Shown: in pieces, positions 56,974 through 64,000 of the stretch
Layout of the letters: every line of letters begins with the position of its first letter
Numbering within the stretch: position 1 is the first letter of the stretch
DNA from: Bullera alba
Taxonomy: Eukaryota; Basidiomycota; Tremellomycetes; Tremellales; Bulleraceae
NCBI GenBank assembly: GCA_001600095.1
Contig: BCIX01000001.1
Coordinates: 3,869,198 to 3,933,197 of the forward strand
Length of the DNA stretch: 64,000 nucleotides
Direction of reading: 5' to 3'
Program-made: the position numbers and the translations under genes
The notes under the pieces: model-generated
Database searches by the model: none
What the model saw: only the letters and a program-made list of their open reading frames with translations
Told to the model about the DNA's origin: nothing

Positions 56974-57768
56974 ATGAGTCAACAGACCTACCCCGCAGAT
57001 ACCATCGCCTCGCTTTCAGCCGCCATGGCAGGGTCGACTCTTTGCAAAGTCCCGTCGCACGTACCCCCGCATCCTGTGGGATCCGAAGAGGCCAACAAGA
57101 TGTCTGCACTCGCTTCAAGCTCGAAAACGGGTGTGCAACCAACTGCAGAAAACGACACAGTTGACGAAGATCAAGAAGTCCCATCAATTTTACAGACTGA
57201 CGAGCACGAGGTTCAAACGCAAGCCGGGGGATCTGGGTCTCTATCTCCGATCAAAGATGATGACCATAAAGATCTAGTGTCCGAACTCTACCTTTGCACC
57301 GAAATCTCTCAAGAGCCCGGCGAAGAAGGTGACGTGGGGTTCGGGACTATCACCAACCGGAGGCTACAAGCCAACCCCTTACAGGAAGCTTTCGACGAGC
57401 ACGTCGAAAATTGGTCGAAGAAGTTGGAGATCGATTACTCTTCCGACGAAGAAGGAGGTCAGAGAGACAACGTAGCCACAGAGCCCAGCGTTTTGTTGAC
57501 CATTGCTACTAAAGCTCTTTCCAAGCACAAGCGAGCCTTTTCCCGAAGTCGTCTGGACTGTGGTCCAAAGGCTAGTGAGCGCAATCTGGCCTGGAGGGTC
57601 CGAAGTGTGTTTGGAGACAAATTCAAGGACCAAAGAATCAACCTAGTCAGAAGATTGCCGGACCGCACAGTCCAACCTTGGTCGGATGAAGAGCTGAACG
57701 AAGAGCAAGAGCTTGCGGTCCGATACCTAACAAGGGCCAATTCAACTCAGTCAGGCTCAGCATCGTGA
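56974..57768 (+). CDS. Uncharacterised acidic protein (264 aa), intronless
   Basis: This is a single open frame from MSQQTYPADTIASL (context TCACGATGAG) to TGA at 57766-57768. The first 130 residues are acidic and disordered. The second half has predicted helices: NPLQEAFDEHVENWSKKLEID, VLLTIATKALSKHKRAF, and a conserved-looking basic stretch ERNLAWRVRSVFGDKF ending in an acidic helix SDEELNEEQELAVRYL. There is no signal peptide or TM. The family is not recognised. Lack of introns is uncommon here, but length, codon quality and start context favour a real gene. Confidence 0.6.
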   Translation: MSQQTYPADTIASLSAAMAGSTLCKVPSHVPPHPVGSEEANKMSALASSSKTGVQPTAENDTVDEDQEVPSILQTDEHEVQTQAGGSGSLSPIKDDDHKDLVSELYLCTEISQEPGEEGDVGFGTITNRRLQANPLQEAFDEHVENWSKKLEIDYSSDEEGGQRDNVATEPSVLLTIATKALSKHKRAFSRSRLDCGPKASERNLAWRVRSVFGDKFKDQRINLVRRLPDRTVQPWSDEELNEEQELAVRYLTRANSTQSGSAS

Positions 57769-57953
57769 GCAACGATTGCGAGAGACAGCGCGGAGTTCAG
57801 CTGGAGAGCAGATAGTTCTTTAACGTAGGGATGCATGTGCCCAGTGAGACGCTGTTGTAATATCAGCAAACATACATCTGTGACATGCTACTCTGGTAAC
57901 GCAAGGATACAATGTCGGCGTGACGTCTTCAGACTCGGCTACTTCTTCTTCTT

Positions 57954-59642
57954 CTACTGCTCGTTGACAAACACCGCGGCCATGCCCTTCCAAGCTGCCG
58001 TCAGTACCGTTCCATACGGATGCGACGAATCACTCACCATTCCACTTCCAATACACATGCTTGTGACGAAGATCTTGCTCTTCTCCCGCTTGGCCTGGCT
58101 CATGGCCGTGGCGACCTGTCTCGCACCGGTACAGCCCAATGGATGACCAAGGGCAATAGCTCCGCCGACGGGGTTGACCTTTTCGAATGGAATCTTGAGG
58201 TGCTGAACCGACATGACGGCCTGCGAGGCGAAAGCCTCGTTGATCTCCCAGAAGTCGACATCGTCCTTGCTGATACCGGCTTTCTCGAGCGCCTTGGGAA
58301 TGGCAAAGGCTGGTCCGATACTACAATGAGGAGTTAGCTGATGTGAGACTGCTTGAAGTAGCTGCCAGCAGGACTACTCACCCCATGACCTTGGGTGGGA
58401 CACCGACGACGGCGCTGCAGACGTATTTACCGAGGATGGGCAGACCCAACTTCTGGGCGACGCTTCGTCTGGCAAGGAGGACAGCGGCGGCACCGTCCGA
58501 AACTTGCGAGGCGTTACCGGCGTGAGTGTAGCCGTCCTTGCTGAAAGCGGGCTTGAGCTTGGCCAGCGACTCTTTGGTAACACCGGCTCGGATACCATCG
58601 TCAGAGTCGACAATGATCTCCTTCTGGTCTCCAGTCTTTGGGTCGGTGAAGCTGACCTGGGAAGGGTAAGCCGACTGAAGAAGTCTTGTGTCAGGGAGAG
58701 CTCACCTTGACTGGGACAATCTCATCCTTGAACTTGCCGAGCTTCTGGGCCTCGGCGGCTTTGGCGAAACTATTGGCAGCAAAGGTGTCCTGGACATCTC
58801 TCGAGACATTGTACGCCTTGGCGACGTTCTCCGAGGTGATACCCATGGGAATGAGGCAGTCTGCAGACTCTGGGTTCGACAAAACAGCATCGGACATTCT
58901 CTCGGGCATGACACCAGCACCGTAGTGAGCGGTCATATGCTCGACACCGGCACCTGCAACGCGTAAGGAGGTTTACCTTGAGGATCCAACGCGAGAACGG
59001 GCTTACCAATTCCAATGTCAATCTCGCCGGACTTGATCTCGTTGGCGATCTGGCCGAGAGTCAGTATGGGTAGGAGATTGCACTCTGAGGAAGACTTACC
59101 TGGGCGATGGCAGTCAGACCTGATGAGCACTGTCGGTTGACAGTGTTGATGGGAACTCTGCATTGGGCCATCAGGGACCGTCCGCGATAAGTCGCGTGTG
59201 AAGACTCACGTGTAAGGGATACCGGCGTATAGCATGGCCATTCGAGCGACCGTAGCACCACCGCCTGGAGGCAGAACATTTCCGACAGAGATATCTCTGA
59301 GGTGGACGTTAGTATTGCGAGCCAAGAAGGGGTATCGCGGTATAGATAAGCGGGGTTCACTCACTCGATCTTGCTCGGGTCTACTTTTGATCGTTTGATG
59401 ACTTCGGTGAAGACAGCAGCGAGGAGGTCCTCGGGTGCACAGTCTTTGAAACCACCCTTCTTGGCCTAAGTGATCGTGGTGTTAGCTGTGCGTCAATGCT
59501 ACAACCTCGGAGCTCGACTTACCCTTGTCACGGGGGTCCTCACGGCGCTGACAATGACGACATCGTCTGACGAGTTGAGGAGGAGCTTTGCCCTACCGAG
59601 GGAGGGGAGTGCGTTGGTGATGGTGGAGAGAGCGGAGGACAT
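57954..59642 (-). CDS. 3-ketoacyl-CoA thiolase (acetyl-CoA C-acyltransferase), peroxisomal type
   Basis: The start is [16 protein letters not shown] at 59642; about eight exons end at 57954. Catalytic features are all present: the nucleophilic cysteine in [20 protein letters not shown], the histidine in [16 protein letters not shown], and the second cysteine in [16 protein letters not shown], which is restored only after removing the last intron. The enzyme cleaves 3-ketoacyl-CoA to acetyl-CoA in beta-oxidation. The closing motif is of the peroxisomal (ACAA1/Pot1) type, but neither a clear PTS2 nonapeptide near the N-terminus nor a C-terminal SKL is visible. It is convergent with the acidic unknown protein and divergent from the SDR-like gene. 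Confidence 0.93.
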
Positions 59643-60130
59643 TTTGTTCTGTCTGGCAAAGTCTAGTGATTGCAGATGGATGATGAAGAGAGAGAGAGAG
59701 ACTTTGACAAAAGAAGTTCTGGCCGCCGTGTCTTTGAATACCAGCCAGCACACTCGCCACCGGTAAACAACAGGGGGAAAGATAGCCGGTCAGGGGGGCC
59801 GAGTCAGAGGAGTATTATCATGCTCACTCTGGCACGGCCAAGCTGGCAGGCAGCGTAATATCAGGCAGGCTGATATTTCAAGCCCGAAGACCGAGCAGGC
59901 GAGCAGCAGGCGGTGCGCGGTGTGGTTGCCCAGAAAGTCAAAGTCATGTCACTGCTGCCACGTACGCGTGTACAGTATTCGGTGCGGTAGTAGCAGTGGA
60001 TCTCTGCTCACCACCTCTTTGGCCTGCCGATACTCTCGGACGAAGCGACAAAGTATTCCAGAGGCGCACCCAACTGGACGAATAACAAGCGTTGGACGGA
60101 CGAACGATCATCTTCAGAGCTCATCTCGTC
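59643..60130. promoter_or_regulatory. Shared divergent promoter (thiolase / SDR-like)
   Basis: This 488-bp region lies between divergent genes. A GA microsatellite (about 59689-59700) lies in the thiolase 5' leader. Short duplications such as GGCAGGCAGCG and GGCAGGC are seen near 59850-59870. No gene is seen. Confidence 0.4.
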
Positions 60131-61636
60131 ATGCCCGTCCATTCTGCAGCGACCTATCTGTCCAATGTCGACCCGGGGCACTTGATGCTCGCAGCATCGA
60201 CTATAGCAGGAGCGACATATGCCAAGGCCAGGGCTGGAGGGAGGAAATGTACCTGGGAGCGAGACTGGGCTGGGAAGATGATCATGATTGTGGTGAGTGG
60301 GATGTCCACAGAGCTGACTTGGGCGTCAGCCCAGTACGGCTTTTACTGAAGCCTGTCATCAGGCCCCACCGACATCGACAATACTGTCGCTCATTGACTA
60401 TCTACTACATCTGCCTCGACCGCCTCAAATCTTGCTACTGCCGCCATACTCCTCTCCATTGCCCGATGAGCTACTTACCCTGTTGAATACGATCCGACTC
60501 ACGTTGACGAATCCACTGGCACAACTTCACTGTGATGCTCTTCCCCGGACACCAGTCGGCGTGCGAGATTTCGTCTCGAAATGGGGTAAAGTGGAGCAAG
60601 GAACAACAGGTGAAGGAGGCCGCAGAATCGACGCGATTGTCCTCGGATCAGGATGGGAGGTGGACTCTACTCCAATACCAAAACCCACTTCCAATTCAAG
60701 TGAGACTGTGGACGACTCGAAGAAGCAACGTCAATGGACGATACACGAGTATCACTACCACTTCATCACCTCTCTCATCCCCGCCCTCCTACGTCAACCA
60801 CCCGAGCGGAACATCCGTTTAATATCGCTACTCTCGCCAACGTACTCCACCGCTTTGCCTACATTACAGGGCAAGCCGCCCAAAGTCGATTCTGCGATGC
60901 AGATATCAGGAGCCAAAAGTATCACGACAATGTTGCTCAACAACCATGTCCAGTTGATCTTGGATATACTGTCGGCAGCCGCGCTGAAAAAAGTCAAACC
61001 GGTTCCAAACCCGGTCGAGGAGGAGAAGGGTCTGAAGACGCGGGAAGACGGCGTTCAGAGTAATATTATGACTATTGGCGTTGTCATGCCGTGGACGAGG
61101 GATGAGGTCATCAGACCGGTTTTGGGTGTAGACGACGGCTGGCTCCGCTGGTTCTTGTGAGTGCGACCCCAATCTCCCGCTCAGGTGTCAATCCCACTGA
61201 CTCTGTGATCCCCCAGATGGATCCTCTTTTTCCCCATCATGGTCATTTTCACCCCTTCACCTCGAAAATCGATTCAGTCGATCATTTACGCTCTGCAGGC
61301 ACCTGTACGATATGGCCCGCTGGATCTGACGGTCAAACCCCTCGATCCGGTCTCTGAGCCTGGCACCAAGAGCAGGAAGAGCAAAGACGATAGTGCGGTC
61401 AGCGGAGATCCACGTCGGAGTGCCGTTGGCGCCGGGGATATCGTCAGAGACTGCTCAGTCGCAGAGTGAGTTTCTAATAGGCTATATCTTACACACCACT
61501 TCGGCTGATAAGATCTAGTATGCCTCCTGTGCTGTCGGATCCGGCATTGTGCAAAATCACATATGAGGCTTTGGAGAAGGAGGTGGAGAAGGGAGTCAAG
61601 GATGATGCCAAGCGGGAGAAGGCATTTGGCAACTGA
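60131..61636 (+). CDS. Degenerate short-chain dehydrogenase-like protein with membrane segment
   Basis: The predicted protein has 440 residues from four exons (60131-60292, 60363-61156, 61217-61465, 61519-61636). The overall order resembles retinol-dehydrogenase-type SDRs: RIDAIVLGSGW where the NAG motif would be, HYHFITSLIPALLRQ like the substrate-side helix NHLGHFLLT, NIRLISLLSP before the catalytic region, and a C-terminal WILFFPIMVIF membrane stretch followed by SIQSIIYALQAP. The TGxxxGxG cofactor loop and a YxxxK pair are not obvious, so enzymatic activity is doubtful. The DUF1776/YNL181W-like fungal SDR group is a candidate family. The start at 60131 is the first ATG in frame. Confidence 0.6.
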
Positions 61637-61867
61637 ACGGACCTAGCCAGCGCCGGCTGAGCTGGACACCTATAGATCACGATCGATACCCTGCAGACTT
61701 CATACCCCGCCATGAAATTCACGAAACGACCCCTTTGATGCGATGTATACATGATTGTGCACGTGCACTTTTGCCCATTCCCACAATCTCGATCCCGACC
61801 CATCTTCCTGAGGGTCTCTATGTTCTCGCTCTTCTATACAAGCAATCCGACCCCGCGGAAATGCGGC
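61637..61867. other. Convergent spacer
   Basis: This short region lies between the 3' ends of the SDR-like and DAD1/OST2 genes. No feature is seen. Confidence 0.35.
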
Positions 61868-62428
61868 CTATCCGAGGAAGTTGTAGGCGAAGACATGGAG
61901 GACGATGCTCGCTGCGCAAAAGTCGGCAAAGGCCCTGTTATTGTTCCAAATTCAGCTGTAGTCTGTATGAGGAGGTAACGAGATAGCAAAACTGACCGTT
62001 CTTGGGAGACCTGCTTGAACTCCGTATCCCTGCCCGGAGCGACCTGCGCCCTGAGACCTGCCAGCAGGACGAATTGACCAATGACCGAACCGAAGCTAGT
62101 AACCCATGTCAGTTTGACCGACCACCTCCACACTACACCACAAGCCTCCTTCCTCTGCGAGGCTGCTGAAGGAATCTGGGCGCAACACTCACCCGCCTGC
62201 GAATGCGTGGAAGGGATGACTTGTCACCAAGACTCGGTATGCGAATTCCAGAATGCCAGTGACCACGAGGAAGAGCAGGAAGCAGTCGATCAACTTGATC
62301 CGTGGAGGCGTGGTGGAGGTGTAATTTGAGATGAGGCTATTGAACGAGTTCTGGAGTTGCTGCTTGTTGATCTGTCCTAGCTGGGAGGTGGACGAAGACG
62401 AGGTGGACTGGGTGGTGGAGGTGGACAT
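61868..62428 (-). CDS. OST2: Oligosaccharyltransferase subunit DAD1/OST2
   Basis: The predicted protein has 133 residues from three exons (62428-62193, 62095-61997, 61934-61868), and the sum is in frame. A Ser/Thr/Gln-rich N-terminus precedes the conserved core: TPPRIKLIDCFLLFLVVTGI (TM1), then HPFHAFAGGFGSVIGQFVLLAGLRAQV (TM2), then the family ending ERAFADFCAASIVLHVFAYNFLG (TM3). This matches DAD1/Ost2 throughout. The protein is an essential ER membrane subunit of the complex that transfers N-glycans to nascent polypeptides. Confidence 0.95.
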
Positions 62429-62878
62429 GGCGACAGGTGCTGGCCGGTAGGTGATGAAGCAGGTATGAGGAGCAAGGATTGCAGGTTAACGACTCGAGCA
62501 GCCTGACCGTTGTTTGTCGATACTGTGATGAGAGTGTCCCTGGAATATGCTGAGTGCACGTTGTAGACGGTACATTAGACATGCGATCACTGTGCTAGTG
62601 TGCGTGCGCTGTGCGGAGGATGCAGCCAGCGAGCAGCAACCTGAAACGTGGCGATAAGTGAGGGTGAGGATTAAGTTAGCCGGGTTCGGCCTCAAAAGTC
62701 GGGCCATGACATCGATCAAGGAGGTGCTTGTCCTGCTGTCTTGAGTATCATCACCGGCGACATCCAGTCCTACTACTTTCACCACTCGCATCACCATCAA
62801 TACTCAGCTGGGACATACGCTAGCGTATTGGAATAAACCCCAGCAAAGACTAGCCTCAAACAGAACTGAAGCGACAAG
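62429..62878. promoter_or_regulatory. Shared divergent promoter (OST2 / COA3)
   Basis: This 450-bp region lies between divergent genes for an ER and a mitochondrial protein. GTGTGCGTGCGCTGTGCGG near 62598 is GT-rich. No gene is seen. Confidence 0.4.
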
Positions 62879-63639
62879 ATGTCTTCAAGTTCGCGTCGTG
62901 CCGTCGATCGGTCATATCACCCTCGAGGGGGCCTGGTGAGTCGTTCGCAGCGCTTCAGACGCAGGCCAGCGTTAGATTGACTGACCCCAATATCCTAGGG
63001 GATGTCTGCTTCGCTGCAGAGAGCCCGAGCGCCGTTCTTTTACCGAAATATGATTGTAGGAACCATAGTGGCTGGTTTCATCGTTGGAGTGTACAGTTAC
63101 TCCATCTCTGCCGTCAAGCAAGATGACTTTGTGAGTCATTTCCCCCGTCGATTCTACCTCGGTACGATGAAGCTGATCCCATATTCACTTAGTCCGACGT
63201 GGAAGACTTATTGCCGCCTTTGGAGCAAAGACAACAGATGAAGTCGATAGAAGATGAAATGCGGGAGAAGGGACAGAATCCATACCCCACAACTCCGCTC
63301 TCGCCCAATAACCCATCATCACTCTCGGCAAGATCGTCAAAGAACGCGGACATCCCATACTCTGTCTCCTCGGCATCCGCCAATTCTAGAGGTTTACCCG
63401 GTCAGCCTGGCACGTCGCTGGGTTCATCGTCGACAGATTTAGGAGATGTCGCTGGACGACCAAGGGAAAGCTGGGTTATGAGTCTGCTGCCGAGTAGGCT
63501 GGATAAATCGGAATGGGTCCAGAGGAGGGGTTGGGTAGAGGAGGGCAGAGGGAATGTGTTGGTTTGGGGTGCGCCAAGTGTCGACAACATTGGAACAGTT
63601 CACGATAGCAAGCAAACAAGAGGACCCAGATTGGTCTAG
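62879..63639 (+). CDS. COA3: Cytochrome c oxidase assembly factor COA3 with long C-terminal extension
   Basis: The predicted protein has 211 residues from three exons (62879-62935, 62999-63130, 63193-63639). The core, residues 20-70, reads RARAPFFYRNMIVGTIVAGFIVGVYSYSISAVKQDDFSDV: a short basic stretch, a single TM and the VKQDDFSDV motif of COA3/CCDC56. This inner mitochondrial membrane protein works in early COX1 maturation and its translational feedback. The C-terminal 140 residues are Ser/Pro-rich, apart from a more ordered WVMSLLPSRLDKSEWVQRRGW segment. The length is about twice that of compact family members. Confidence 0.88.
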
Positions 63640-63773
63640 AGAAGAGGATGTTCCCACACGTATAATCCTTCATCGTCGGGATGCAACTATAGCACCATTC
63701 GCAGGCCCAAGTTCCGTTATGGTTGAACACCGTAAGACTTTCATGCCCGATATACCCATCGAGGACAAACAAA
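63640..63773. other. Convergent spacer
   Basis: This short 3'-3' region lies between COA3 and the truncated gene at the right edge. Confidence 0.35.
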
Positions 63774-64000
63774 TCAGGTATACATCCCGTCATAATCTTC
63801 GCGGGAGGCCCGAGGGGGTATGGCAGGAGGTGGCAAGAATGGCGGGTTCCGAAACTCGTCCTGCTGTTGCCTGTACCAAGGCCCCGGGTCTTCCGGCACC
63901 TCGTCCTCCTCTTGAATCGGTGGAAAGCCCTCATCGGGTCCTGCTCCCACTGCCCATCTACCTTCTTCCGCCTCCTCTACCGTTTCTGGCGGTATCACCT
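63774..64000 (-). CDS. C-terminal end of an unrecognised gene, truncated by the window edge
   Basis: An open minus-strand frame enters from the right edge and ends with TGA at 63776-63774. The visible 75 residues are acidic and Pro-rich (EVPEDPGPWYRQQQDEFRNPP, PPPAIPPRASREDYDGMYT). This looks like a disordered cytosolic tail. The rest of the protein is outside the window, so no family can be given. Confidence 0.5.
   Translation of the reverse strand, partial: VIPPETVEEAEEGRWAVGAGPDEGFPPIQEEDEVPEDPGPWYRQQQDEFRNPPFLPPPAIPPRASREDYDGMYT

Noticed and set aside
1..64000. CRISPR arrays, insertion sequences, operons, ribosome binding sites
   Set aside because: The intron-rich genes are eukaryotic; no regularly spaced direct repeats, transposase genes, LTRs or viral genes were seen.

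Overview
This is a gene-dense nuclear segment of a basidiomycete yeast or fungus, most likely a tremellomycete of the Cryptococcus/Kwoniella type. Nearly every gene is cut by several 45-65 bp GT-AG introns with GTGAGT/GTAAGT donors and CTNAC-like branch points. The gene content fits too: two Zn2Cys6 regulators, a CDC50 flippase subunit, chitin synthase, an NHA1-type antiporter and a YTH protein. I assembled 27 complete gene models and two partial ones by joining exons by eye. For 13 of the multi-exon models I summed the exon lengths and they divide by three. No tRNA, rRNA, CRISPR or transposon was found. A 100-base run of N interrupts one tandem-repeat gene.

The left third (0.6-16.5 kb) has the make-up of a catabolic or metabolite gene cluster. 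It holds an amadoriase-like FAD oxidase, an NAD(P)-binding epimerase-like protein, a Zn2Cys6 regulator, a phytanoyl-CoA-dioxygenase-like 2OG oxygenase, a full-size ABCB exporter, and a second regulator that carries two Zn2Cys6 clusters in tandem. Two divergent gene pairs share promoters of about 530 bp. A 2-kb intergenic region rich in short imperfect repeats closes this segment.

The middle (18.5-48.6 kb) is mostly housekeeping and cell-surface genes: a bZIP regulator, the TFIIH kinase CDK7/Kin28, CDC50/LEM3, a JMJD5-like JmjC protein, chitin synthase, an MFS exporter, an NHA1-type Na+(K+)/H+ antiporter, a small unknown, an RRM+YTH RNA-binding protein, an SLC35F6-like transporter, another small unknown, an acidic tandem-repeat protein and a secreted Cys-rich protein with an Ala/Ser linker.

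The right part (50-64 kb) holds a zinc alcohol dehydrogenase, three uncharacterised proteins (one with a PLGGHDPL repeat tail), a 3-ketoacyl-CoA thiolase, a degenerate membrane-anchored SDR-like protein, the oligosaccharyltransferase subunit DAD1/OST2, cytochrome-oxidase assembly factor COA3, and the C-terminus of a gene running off the window.

The most unusual observations are a start codon split by an intron (A2830 | T2884 G2885), the tandem zinc clusters that share an identically placed intron, a 10-nt microexon, a GC-AG intron, a YTH domain split by a roughly 240-residue insert, and the two repeat-protein genes.
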